12,037 nucleotides of DNA from ARS98 sp030744725 (lineage in GTDB: Bacteria; Planctomycetota; Planctomycetia; Pirellulales; Pirellulaceae): the NCBI GenBank assembly GCA_030744725.1, contig JASLPZ010000222.1, positions 1 to 12,037 of the forward strand, given 5' to 3'. Positions 1 to 6,814 of the stretch are shown here, in pieces (the stretch's first letter is position 1; each line of letters opens with the position of its first letter). The notes below the pieces were generated by a model. It was given only the letters and a program-made list of their open reading frames with translations. It searched no databases and was not told the DNA's origin. A program made the translations under genes and the position numbers.

Positions 1-144
1 GCGTTTGACTAAGAGAAAAAGTTGGCAGCGAGTCCCGTCTCCCCTCAGGGAGAAGGACCTGTTCAAGGCGCTCCTAAACCTCCAAAGCGAAAAAGTCTGC
101 CAAGAGACCTGCTATGGGGTTGATCTGTAACCTCAGATGTCTTG
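1..144. other. Left-edge non-coding stretch with a small stem-loop
   Basis: No convincing gene is seen here. The stretch lies downstream of the minus-strand oxidoreductase gene. Bases 38-43 (TCTCCC) and 48-53 (GGGAGA) form a 6-bp stem with loop CTCA. It can be extended by GTCC at 32-35 with GGAC at 55-58 across a small internal loop. Read on the minus strand, a T-rich run follows only about 20 bases beyond the stem, so it is not a canonical intrinsic terminator, although it may end or stabilise the oxidoreductase transcript. Confidence 0.35.
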
Positions 145-1707
145 TCAATAGACCCGATCTCCGGTCAACTTCTCGTAGAGCATATTCGCAAAGTGAATGA
201 TCGTCGCGAATCCGGGCAGGCAGCTGCTGGCGCCGATGTAGTACAGATTTGGGAAGGGGCTGCGATAGTTCAATCGGCGCAGGTTGACGTGCTTGGGGTC
301 CAAAGGTGTGCTGTAGCAATTGCCTCTTGGCGCTCGCACGTAATCCCAGTTGGTCAGCGGCGTGCCGATGACCTTCTCTTCGATGCGACTGGAGAGGCCG
401 GGAGCAAACTCGGTCTCGACAGTGTTGATGATTCGTTGCGCAAAGTCCGCCTTGACGGTTTGGTAATCGTCCTCGCTGCTGTCACGGAGCTTACGAAACA
501 GGTCATAGTTGCATGGTGCAACCATCACGAGTTGCTCGCAACCCGGCGGAGCGAGATGTTCGTGAGGACGAAGTGTCGGCGCGTTGCAGAAGAAGTAAGG
601 CCGTTTGGGGATCTGAGCCGAAAGTTGGTCGTCGTAGACCTCGTTCAGATTGACCTTCGGGTGCCAGAAAAGATTTTGCTCGCCAAAACCACACTTCCGA
701 AGATCGAAGTCCCTCAGGCCAAGATAGATACTGAGGACGCTGCAGCCGTAATCGTATTTCAACTTGTGGCGGAAAGCCGGCGGGAAGTGTTCGCGGCCGA
801 TCAAGTCCAGACTCAATTGAGCGTCGGCGTCGAAAAGAAAGTGTTCCGCTGTGAAAGTCTCGCCTTGCGCGGTTGTCGCGGAATGAATGAGACCGGCTCG
901 CACGTCCAGCTTTGTGATCTCTGTTGACAACAGCGCGCAGCAGCCGGGCTGCTCCTTGATCTTACGGAGCAGCGATCGCATCACATGCATAAAGCTCTGC
1001 TCGGGATAATACGCACCCTGGTCGTAGCTGCCGACGCCGGCGGCATGTACAACCAACGATAGGTCGCGAGGCGGTGACCAGAAGATCGCACTTTGCCCCG
1101 CCAAGATCAGTCGCAGCTCATCCGGAAAACAAAGCTTGTCAAACAGATCTTCAAGCGTCCATTTCAAATATCGAATAATGTGCGAGAAACGGCGGGGATG
1201 TCTCAAGACCGTGCTCCACGTGAAGCCAATAGGTAACTCGTACATCTGCCGGTGGATCGTGCCGATGATCTGGAAGTATCCATCGAGACTCTTGGCGTGG
1301 GCAGGAAACATCTCTGCGAGGCGTTCGGATTCGCGCTGAAAGTCGCTTCCGATCGTATAATCGACTCCCGGGCCGACGACTCGATCGAATCCGCTCGGAG
1401 CCAGGCGGTGGAATGTGACTGAAGTCTCGAGGCCGAGCTTTTCCAGCAAACGGTAGACGCGTTCTCGCGGTCCGCAATCCCAGACGTAGTGCAATTCAGC
1501 ACAAAACGAAAACCGGCCACTACGAAATGTGTGTCCATAGCCGCCGGGCACAGAATGTTGCTCGAAGATGATTACGCGTTTGCCCGCGTGAGCCAGCAAG
1601 GCCCCCAAAGCGAGCCCGCCAATCCCCATGCCGATGATCGCGTAATCGTACTTGCTGCCGATGATCGGCGTGTGTGCTTCGTTTCTGTTGGCAGTTGGAT
1701 AGGTCAT
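145..1707 (-). CDS. FAD-dependent oxidoreductase, phytoene desaturase/carotenoid isomerase-like
   Basis: This 520-residue protein has an N-terminal Rossmann dinucleotide-binding motif, GMGIGG at residues 26-31, followed by the strand-ending acidic residue E49 and a GG pair at 55-56. That is the FAD ADP-binding fold of the CrtI/CrtISO/retinol saturase (amine-oxidase-like) superfamily. Near the C terminus, YYIGASSCLPGFATI matches the second FAD-contacting segment of this superfamily, so the protein looks full length. Family members desaturate, isomerise or saturate polyenes such as carotenoids using FAD; the substrate cannot be read from the sequence. No signal peptide is evident. The ATG at 1707 precedes the Rossmann strand by about 20 residues; upstream there is only a weak purine-rich site (AGCAGG). 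It is transcribed divergently from the ferredoxin oxidoreductase operon. No other carotenoid gene is nearby, so a role in pigment synthesis is not established. The superfamily call is firm and the function open. Confidence 0.85.
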   Translation of the reverse strand: MTYPTANRNEAHTPIIGSKYDYAIIGMGIGGLALGALLAHAGKRVIIFEQHSVPGGYGHTFRSGRFSFCAELHYVWDCGPRERVYRLLEKLGLETSVTFHRLAPSGFDRVVGPGVDYTIGSDFQRESERLAEMFPAHAKSLDGYFQIIGTIHRQMYELPIGFTWSTVLRHPRRFSHIIRYLKWTLEDLFDKLCFPDELRLILAGQSAIFWSPPRDLSLVVHAAGVGSYDQGAYYPEQSFMHVMRSLLRKIKEQPGCCALLSTEITKLDVRAGLIHSATTAQGETFTAEHFLFDADAQLSLDLIGREHFPPAFRHKLKYDYGCSVLSIYLGLRDFDLRKCGFGEQNLFWHPKVNLNEVYDDQLSAQIPKRPYFFCNAPTLRPHEHLAPPGCEQLVMVAPCNYDLFRKLRDSSEDDYQTVKADFAQRIINTVETEFAPGLSSRIEEKVIGTPLTNWDYVRAPRGNCYSTPLDPKHVNLRRLNYRSPFPNLYYIGASSCLPGFATIIHFANMLYEKLTGDRVY

Positions 1708-1876
1708 CGGAGCGCCTGCTGGGAAGAAGCGTGCTGCAACTGAGGTGCCAACACGGAGCCGGTACGCAACGGAATCCTGACATTGTGGATGCGTCAGGTT
1801 CGGCTGTGCGCATGTGCACGCTTCAGTTTAAAAGCGAGCGATTACGCACGTCATGATTGCCTCGCAGTTGTCGCCT

Positions 1877-1901
1877 GGCCTGCGAGATACCTTCTCGGGC
1901 C
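1877..1901 (+). promoter_or_regulatory. Bulged stem-loop in the operon leader
   Basis: GGCC at 1877-1880 pairs with GGCC at 1898-1901, and CGAGA at 1883-1887 pairs with TCTCG at 1893-1897. The result is a 9-bp stem with a two-base bulge (TG) and a TACCT loop. It sits about 110 bases upstream of the start codon and directly abuts the 16S-tail-like stretch. No T-run follows, so it is not an intrinsic terminator. A role in the leader RNA is inferred only. Confidence 0.35.
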
Positions 1902-1920
1902 TGCGGCCTGGATCACCTCC
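1900..1920 (+). other. 16S rRNA 3'-tail-like sequence containing an anti-Shine-Dalgarno core
   Basis: The 21 bases differ from the common bacterial 16S 3' end, CCTGCGGCTGGATCACCTCC, by a single extra C in the middle (CCTGCGGC then CTGGATCACCTCC). The match does not obviously extend on either side: the left arm of 16S helix 45 and the rest of the rRNA are missing, so this is not an rRNA gene. The CCTCC core at 1916-1920 is exactly complementary to GGAGG at 1999-2003, the ribosome-binding site of the following gene. It could be a relic, a recombination scar or a cis-acting leader element. Confidence 0.4.
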
Positions 1921-1997
1921 GAGATGTCGTGGTTGGAACATCGTTTGCAACACCTAGTCATAGCGAAGGCTTTGCCATCGAACGAAAGCTGCTTGCG

Positions 1998-2003
1998 AGG
2001 AGG
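1998..2003 (+). promoter_or_regulatory. Ribosome-binding site that fixes the GTG start at 2010
   Basis: AGGAGG ends six bases before GTG at 2010. The encoded protein then begins (V/M)IRIRFHGRGG, the normal N terminus of gamma subunits of this oxidoreductase family. This argues against the longer in-frame reading from TTG 1857, which would add 51 residues of non-conserved sequence and has no comparable site. Confidence 0.8.
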
Positions 2004-2009
2004 AACGAC

Positions 2010-2915
2010 GTGATACGCATTCGGTTTCATGGTCGTGGCGGACACGGGATTAAGACGGCGAGTCGCATCGTCGGAACGGCGGCGTTTCTATCAGGGTATT
2101 ACACGCAAGACTCGCCCATCTATGGTGCGGAGCGAAGAGGCGCGGCGATCGTGGCATTCACTCGCATCGACTCGGAACCAATTCTCGAGCGTGGCGTGAT
2201 TGCAGAACCCGATCTGATCGTGGTCGGTGATGAAACGCTACTGAGTGACTCAGCGGCGGGAGTGTCGGCGGGTCAGCAATCTGCTCGAGCCGTCTTCATA
2301 AACATCGACGATGCGAGTGGACTTGCGGAGGAGTATCGGATCCAGCCGGCTGTCATCGCCTTGGACGTCACCGCTCGCACTTTGAACGCGCTCGGCACAG
2401 CCTCGGCACTCAGTGTGGGTTTGGCCGCCGCCACAGCCAGGCTGATCGGAATCATCGAGCAAGAGCAGTTGCGAGAGGCGGCCAGAGAAGAACTTGGGCA
2501 TACGGGATTGGCGGATGAACAGATCGAGGCCAACCTCGTACTCGCCGCGCGACTGTTCAACGAACTCAGCCCCGTCGCCGAGATCGGTGCTGTCAGAGCG
2601 GAACCACAGGTCGTCGGCTCAGTCGCCACCGTCCCGCATCACCTGCCCATTCTGAGTACGCCCAGTATTCTGGCCGCCGGTAACGCCGAAGAGCGGCAGA
2701 CAGGAGCATGGCGTTTCGAGCGGCCCGAGATCGACTACGACGTCTGCACTCGTTGTGGCATCTGCTTTGTGCGTTGTCCGGACGGCGCAATCGCTTTGAA
2801 CGAGGAAGGCTATCCGGTGATCGACTACGACCATTGCAAAGGATGCATGGAATGCTGGGATCAATGTCCGGTTGAAGGGGCCATTCGGAAAGAGAAGGAG
2901 GTACGAGCATGGTGA
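2010..2915 (+). CDS. porG: 2-oxoacid:ferredoxin oxidoreductase, fused gamma and delta (ferredoxin-like) subunits
   Basis: The 301-residue protein joins two subunits that are often separate. Residues 1 to about 190 are the gamma domain, opening with FHGRGGHGIKTASRIVG and continuing with the conserved PIYGAERRG segment. Residues about 230-301 are a delta-type 2x[4Fe-4S] ferredoxin, with cluster ligands C246, C249, C252, C256 and C276, C279, C282, C286, each set followed by proline in the CxxCxxCxxxCP pattern. In the family the gamma part completes the catalytic core, and the delta part passes electrons from the internal cluster to free ferredoxin. The motif usually written GRGGQG reads GRGGHG here (H12). 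It is the first gene of a four-gene operon and overlaps the alpha gene by 7 bases. The porG name assumes pyruvate as substrate, which the sequence does not prove. Confidence 0.88.
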   Translation: MIRIRFHGRGGHGIKTASRIVGTAAFLSGYYTQDSPIYGAERRGAAIVAFTRIDSEPILERGVIAEPDLIVVGDETLLSDSAAGVSAGQQSARAVFINIDDASGLAEEYRIQPAVIALDVTARTLNALGTASALSVGLAAATARLIGIIEQEQLREAAREELGHTGLADEQIEANLVLAARLFNELSPVAEIGAVRAEPQVVGSVATVPHHLPILSTPSILAAGNAEERQTGAWRFERPEIDYDVCTRCGICFVRCPDGAIALNEEGYPVIDYDHCKGCMECWDQCPVEGAIRKEKEVRAW

Positions 2916-4153
2916 GGAAGCTGCTGACCGGAAACGCTGCTGCGGCTTGGGGAGCACGGTTGGCCGATGTCGACTACGTTCCCGCGTTTCCAATAACGCC
3001 TCAGACCGAGATCATCGAGACGCTGGCAGGGTGGTTCGAGGATGGGTCGGTGTCCGGACGCTTCGTCACCCTCGATAGCGAACATTCGATGATCACAGCC
3101 GCCGGGTCGGCAGCCGCCACTGGCGTGAGGACATTTACGGCCACTTCAAGCCAGGGCTTGGTATACGCGATGGAAGCGATGTACACCGTTTCCGGTTGGA
3201 GGGTTCCGCTGGTGTTGGTCAACGTCTCGCGTGGGCTGTCGGCTCCGATCACGTTAGGGCCTGATCACAACGACGTGCTGGCGGCGCGAGATGCGGGCTT
3301 TGTACAGATTCATTGTGAAACGTGCCAAGAGGTCCTGGATTCAGTCCTGATGGCATTTCGCATCGCAGAGGATCCGCGCGTGTCGTTGCCCGTGCTGGTC
3401 AATCTGGATGGTTTCTTTCTCTCGTTCACGCGGGAAGGCGTCGAGATTCCGGAGGCTGACCAGGTCGCCGAATTTCTGCCAGCATTTGAAGCCAATCATC
3501 CACCGTTTCGCGCGTCGCACCCGATTGCCCAAGGAGTCGCCGTTCTTGATGGAGCAACCTACAGCTACTTCCGTTATCAGATGCATCGGTCGATGGAAAA
3601 TGTGCTGGATGTGCACGCCGAGACGGCTGACGCGTTTGCCCGTGGTTTTGGCAGACGATATGGCCCGTACGAAGGTTACAGGCTGGATGACGCCGATTTG
3701 GTCCTCGTCATGGTTGGTTCCTTTGCTACCAAAGGCAAAGCGGCTGTCAATCGTTGGCGCGAACAAGGTCATCGGGTTGGTCTGTTGCGGCTGCGATTAG
3801 TCCGTCCCTTTCCGATGCAAGAGGTGACTGCCGCACTGCGAGGTCGTCGAGTGGTCGGCGTAATCGACCAGAACATCTCACCCGGCTTGGGAGGAATCTT
3901 GTTTCATGAACTTGCCGCTGCCATGGCCGGTTCAAGCGATATTCCTGCCCTGCGATCCTTCATAGGAGGTCTTGGTGGAAAGGACATCGGTCGTGCCGAA
4001 TTTGATCACGTCCTTGAGACCTTGCTTCGAGCCCAAGCAGGTGATGGCCAGATCCGGCCTGAACTGCTGATGACACAGAAAGAGATGGAGCAGATTCGAC
4101 AGCGTTTAGAGACGGCGGGAAAACCGGTCGAGGTGATGATGCCATGCGAGTGA
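2909..4153 (+). CDS. porA: 2-oxoacid (probably pyruvate):ferredoxin oxidoreductase, alpha subunit
   Basis: The 414-residue protein starts at an ATG with a near-perfect ribosome-binding site, AAGGAGGT at 2895-2902, six bases upstream. The N-terminal pyrimidine-binding domain carries the hallmark FPITPQTEI (residues 27-35) and the SEHSM segment with conserved E58, expected to contact the thiamine diphosphate. NVSRGLSAPITLGPDHNDVL, followed by ARDAGFVQ, resembles the substrate/CoA region of pyruvate-type enzymes (SAPI..DH.D..ARD.G) more than 2-oxoglutarate enzymes. The C-terminal part (about residues 255-360) is the transketolase-C-like domain II, including LLRLRLVRPFP. With the beta subunit it catalyses CoA-dependent oxidative decarboxylation of a 2-oxoacid to acyl-CoA plus CO2, reducing ferredoxin in the cytoplasm. 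It overlaps gamma-delta by 7 bases and beta by 10, implying coupled translation. The family is certain; the exact 2-oxoacid is inferred. Confidence 0.9.
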   Translation: MVRKLLTGNAAAAWGARLADVDYVPAFPITPQTEIIETLAGWFEDGSVSGRFVTLDSEHSMITAAGSAAATGVRTFTATSSQGLVYAMEAMYTVSGWRVPLVLVNVSRGLSAPITLGPDHNDVLAARDAGFVQIHCETCQEVLDSVLMAFRIAEDPRVSLPVLVNLDGFFLSFTREGVEIPEADQVAEFLPAFEANHPPFRASHPIAQGVAVLDGATYSYFRYQMHRSMENVLDVHAETADAFARGFGRRYGPYEGYRLDDADLVLVMVGSFATKGKAAVNRWREQGHRVGLLRLRLVRPFPMQEVTAALRGRRVVGVIDQNISPGLGGILFHELAAAMAGSSDIPALRSFIGGLGGKDIGRAEFDHVLETLLRAQAGDGQIRPELLMTQKEMEQIRQRLETAGKPVEVMMPCE

Positions 4154-5106
4154 AACGAAACTACTACAAGAGTCCTAAAGATCTTCCGCAGGAGGAGTTT
4201 CTGAGCCCCGGTTCGCCGCTGTGCGCGGGCTGCGGAGGGCTGGCTACGATGCGGCTCATGCACAAGGTGATGGGCGGCAACGTTGTTGTCGTGAATGCCG
4301 CCGGCTGCATGACCTTGATGGCGATCTATCCTTACACACCGCTGCGGTCATCCTGGCTCTACACAACGATGGGCAGTCCTTCCGCCGGAGCGCAAGGCAT
4401 TCGTGATGCCTTGGATGTGCTACGGCAGAAGCGGGGGCTACCGGAGGACGAAGACCTGAAAGTCATGGTCTTGGCGGGTGATGGCTCGACGTTGGACATG
4501 GGCTTGTCGTCAACGTCGGGTGCAATCCATCGCGGGTTGGATTTCTGGTACTTGTGTTATGACAACGAAGCGTACGGTAATACCGGCTTCCAGATGTCCG
4601 CCGCCTCGCCGCTCGGCTCTCGCACCGCTACGTCCCCACTGGGCAGTCATCAGCGGAAGAAAGACATTTTCGAGATTTGGCGTTCTCAGCATCCACCCTA
4701 TGTCGCCACTGTCTCGGCTCACGAACCGGTGGATTTGGCTGAGAAGGTGCATCGTGCGTTGAAGTTCGAGGGACCGAAGTTGTTCACGAGCCTGGCAATC
4801 TGCCCGACGGGATGGGGCTTCGATCCGGCTATCGGTTACGACATCGCGAAACTGGCAGTGGAAACAGGGATCTGGCCGCTGAAGGAAGCTGTTCACGGCA
4901 AGATCCGACACACTTACATCCCCAATCATTTTCGCCCAGTCGCTGAGTACCTCGAACCGCAGCGACGCTTTCGGCACCTATTCAAGCCCACACGACAACA
5001 AGATCTGCTTGACCAGCTCCAGGCGAACGTGGACGCCTATTGGCACGAACTGTCTTCAAGCTCCAAGGTCGCTGAAGCACACGCCAGCCAACCAGAAGGG
5101 AGATGA
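4144..5106 (+). CDS. porB: 2-oxoacid (probably pyruvate):ferredoxin oxidoreductase, beta subunit, TPP-binding
   Basis: The 320-residue catalytic subunit binds thiamine diphosphate and a [4Fe-4S] cluster. The TPP/Mg motif is GDGSTLDMG from G112 to G120, completed about 30 residues later by YDNEAYGNTG. The four cysteines expected for the proximal cluster are present: C27 and C30 (CAGCG), C55 (AAGCM) and C220 (CPTGW). The ATG at 4144 has GAGGTGAT at 4130-4137, an excellent ribosome-binding site, inside the end of the alpha gene; a GTG two codons later (4150) is an alternative. The stop is followed four bases later by the amino acid dehydrogenase. The C-terminal 80 residues cover the usual extension with FRPVAEYLEPQ-type sequence seen in pyruvate enzymes. 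No key residue is missing, so the complex should be active. Confidence 0.9.
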   Translation: MRVKRNYYKSPKDLPQEEFLSPGSPLCAGCGGLATMRLMHKVMGGNVVVVNAAGCMTLMAIYPYTPLRSSWLYTTMGSPSAGAQGIRDALDVLRQKRGLPEDEDLKVMVLAGDGSTLDMGLSSTSGAIHRGLDFWYLCYDNEAYGNTGFQMSAASPLGSRTATSPLGSHQRKKDIFEIWRSQHPPYVATVSAHEPVDLAEKVHRALKFEGPKLFTSLAICPTGWGFDPAIGYDIAKLAVETGIWPLKEAVHGKIRHTYIPNHFRPVAEYLEPQRRFRHLFKPTRQQDLLDQLQANVDAYWHELSSSSKVAEAHASQPEGR

Positions 5107-5110
5107 TGCG

Positions 5111-6217
5111 ATGCGAACAACCACATTCGACTACGATCGTTTTTGCGACGAGTTGGGACCGGCAAAGGTGATGCACGTCTATGAACCGGCCAGCGGTTTG
5201 AAGGGGATCGTTGTGGTCGACAATGTCGCGTGTGGGCCTGCGATTGGTGGTGTTCGTATGGCGGCAGATGTGTCGAGCGAAGAGGTGTTTCGCTTAGCGC
5301 GAGCCATGACGATGAAGAACGCGGCCGCTGGACTGGCGCACGGTGGCGGGAAAGCAGGCATCATCGCGGATCCCAAAACGGCCGACAAGCCACGCCTGGT
5401 ACGTGCCTTTGCGCGGGCAATCCAACCTCTGGTCGACTACATTCCCGGACCGGATATGGGAACGGACGAACAATGCATGGCCTGGATTCAGGACGAAATC
5501 GGGCGCTCCGTCGGACTGCCACGAGTGCTAGGTGGAATCCCGCTCGACGAGATTGGTGCCACGGGGTACGGGCTCGCGCAGTGTGCCGAGATCGCCGCGT
5601 TGTTCTGCGATTTGGACTTGGACGGGGCACGAGTCGCGATCGAAGGCTTTGGCAACGTCGGCCAACACGCCGCTCGCTATCTTACGGTGAAGGGTTGCAA
5701 GCTTATTGCGGCCAGCGACTCGCAAGGTGCCGTGCACAATCCGAACGGTATCGATGTGAACGAACTGGTGCGGGTCAAACAGGAAGCTGGCAACGTGACC
5801 GTGTATGGAGGTGGGCAGCAGATCTCGCAATCCGAGCTGTTTGCAGTGCCGTGCGACATCCTGATTCCAGCGGCGAGACCTGATTGCATTCACATCGAAA
5901 ACGTGGCCGGAATTCAAGCGAAACTGATTCTGCAAGGTGCGAACATTCCGGCCACGGCAGAGGCCGAAGCCGCGCTGCACAAACGCGGCGTCTTGGTCGT
6001 TCCCGACTTCATCGCCAACGCAGGCGGAGTGATCTGCGGCGCCGTCGAGTACCACGGAGGAAACGAGAACTACGCGTTCGATCAGATTTCCATGAAGGTC
6101 CGCCGTAACACGAAAGAAGTGCTCACACGGTCACGCGACAAAAAGCTCCAACCTCGTGAAGCGGCAGTTCAACTCGCCCGCGAACGCGTGCTCGCGGCAA
6201 TGGCGCTGCAGGCGTAA
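5111..6217 (+). CDS. Glu/Leu/Phe/Val dehydrogenase (NAD(P)-dependent amino acid dehydrogenase)
   Basis: The frame is open upstream to 5009, but the ATG at 5111 is chosen because AAGGGAG at 5096-5102 precedes it by eight bases and the protein then starts at the conserved N terminus. It has 368 residues. The substrate domain shows PAIGGVRM, then the motif KNAAAGLAHGGGKAG with expected catalytic lysine K81, and GPDMGTDEQCMAW with D115. The coenzyme domain has the Rossmann motif GFGNVG at residues 179-184. The reaction is reversible oxidative deamination of an L-amino acid to a 2-oxoacid and ammonium. The length and PAIGGVRM region are like leucine dehydrogenases, while PDMGT.EQ.MAW is like glutamate dehydrogenases, so the substrate is undecided. 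It is the last gene of the oxidoreductase operon and ends in TAA, with a short hairpin right behind it. Its product class is the substrate class of its neighbours. Confidence 0.88.
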   Translation: MRTTTFDYDRFCDELGPAKVMHVYEPASGLKGIVVVDNVACGPAIGGVRMAADVSSEEVFRLARAMTMKNAAAGLAHGGGKAGIIADPKTADKPRLVRAFARAIQPLVDYIPGPDMGTDEQCMAWIQDEIGRSVGLPRVLGGIPLDEIGATGYGLAQCAEIAALFCDLDLDGARVAIEGFGNVGQHAARYLTVKGCKLIAASDSQGAVHNPNGIDVNELVRVKQEAGNVTVYGGGQQISQSELFAVPCDILIPAARPDCIHIENVAGIQAKLILQGANIPATAEAEAALHKRGVLVVPDFIANAGGVICGAVEYHGGNENYAFDQISMKVRRNTKEVLTRSRDKKLQPREAAVQLARERVLAAMALQA

Positions 6218-6233
6218 CTGGTTTGTCAACCAG
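6218..6233 (+). terminator. Short hairpin directly after the operon's last stop codon
   Basis: CTGGTT (6218-6223) and AACCAG (6228-6233) form a 6-bp perfect stem with a TGTC loop starting the base after the TAA stop. The following bases (GCACGAGGCAAAG) contain no T-run, so it is not a textbook Rho-independent terminator. It may protect the transcript's 3' end or attenuate read-through into the USP gene. The remaining 100 bases to the USP start show no promoter that I trust. Confidence 0.3.
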
Positions 6234-6336
6234 GCACGAGGCAAAGAGCGAAGGGCAAAGGGTGACTTCATCTTCTGTCAGCGATGATGTAAAGTGCAGG
6301 CAGCAAGCCGCGCAACCCCATCGGAGGAGATCCACC

Positions 6337-6798
6337 ATGATCCAACTCAACAGGATTCTCGCACCTACGGACTTCAGCAAGTACAGTGAAAAAGCGCTAC
6401 GATACGCGTGCGAGTTGGCCGATCGCTTTGAGGCCGAGTTGCACTTGCTATCGGTCCTGGATGATACGACGCCACTGTTCGTCGATCCCGAGATGATGCC
6501 GATCGATGATTTTGTTCAGCAGCAGTGAGTCGCCATCAGCGCACAATTGGACCAGCAACCAGGCTCACCCTGGGACGAGAAGCACACCGTGGTGCGCGAG
6601 TTGCGAAAAGGCAGCCCGTTTCTGGAGATCGTTCGCTACGCCAAAGACAAAAATATCGACCTGATCGTTTTGGGCACTCACGGCCGATCTGGGTTGTCGC
6701 ACGTTTTGCTCGGCAGCGTTGCGGAAAGAGTGGTTCGCAAAGCACCATGTCCAGTGCTGACCGTCCGGCACCCGGAGCACGAGTTCGTGATGCCGTGA
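6337..6798 (+). pseudogene. Universal stress protein (UspA family) interrupted by in-frame TGA
   Basis: Reading from ATG 6337, with GGAGGAGA at 6323-6330 six bases upstream, the first 63 codons encode a clear USP N terminus (ILAPTDFSKYSEKALRYACELAD, then AELHLLSVLDD). Codon 64 (6526-6528) is TGA. The same frame then continues without any shift through VVRELRKGSPFLEIVRYAKD and the ATP-binding motif GTHGRSGLSHVLLGSVAERV (GxxG-x9-GS), to KAPCPVLTVR and a TGA stop at 6796-6798. The two halves together give the usual 150-residue length, so the gene is intact apart from one codon. One base change (for example CGA to TGA) explains it. The downstream half has a TTG at 6547 but no good ribosome-binding site. 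It may be a recent pseudogene, a read-through case or a sequence error. USPs are cytoplasmic nucleotide-binding stress proteins. Confidence 0.85.
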
Positions 6799-6814
6799 TA
6801 CGTCGCTAGCAGTG

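Larger units (their letters stand above)
1708..2009. promoter_or_regulatory. Divergent intergenic region and leader of the 2-oxoacid oxidoreductase operon
   Basis: About 300 bases separate the divergent start codons and should hold both promoters. The only AT-rich hexamer that stands out is TTTAAA at 1827-1832, just after a near-perfect 14-bp palindrome at 1806-1819 (GTGCGCATGTGCAC, one mismatched pair). I could not pair it with a convincing -35 on either strand. Downstream of it lie a bulged hairpin (1877-1901), a 16S-tail-like stretch (1900-1920) and the ribosome-binding site of the first operon gene. The frame of that gene stays open back to a TTG at 1857, but the Shine-Dalgarno site and family alignment place the start at 2010, so this stretch is more likely untranslated leader. 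Confidence 0.5.

Noticed and set aside
142..927. 261-codon open frame on the plus strand
   Set aside because: It lies entirely antisense to the well-supported FAD oxidoreductase, has no domain signature and looks like a shadow of codon bias.
1900..1920. An actual 16S rRNA gene end
   Set aside because: Only the last 20 or so bases resemble 16S; helix 45's left arm and all upstream rRNA sequence are missing, and no 23S or tRNA follows.
1857..2009. N-terminal extension of the gamma-delta subunit from TTG 1857
   Set aside because: The extra 51 residues are not family-like, and the AGGAGG six bases before GTG 2010 together with the conserved start IRIRFHGRGG fix the later start.
6260..6290. Sigma-70 promoter before the first USP (GTGACT with TGATGT 17 bases later)
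   Set aside because: The -10 matches the consensus at only two of six positions.
6526..6573. TGA in the first USP as selenocysteine codon with a downstream stem-loop (CCAGG/CCTGG at 6559-6573)
   Set aside because: USPs have no known selenocysteine site, the stem is only 5 bp and the loop begins about 36 bases after the TGA; a nonsense mutation or sequence error is simpler.
6337..6798. Alternative genetic code with TGA as sense codon
   Set aside because: Most genes in the window end properly in TGA, including those with overlapping stops, so TGA is a stop here.
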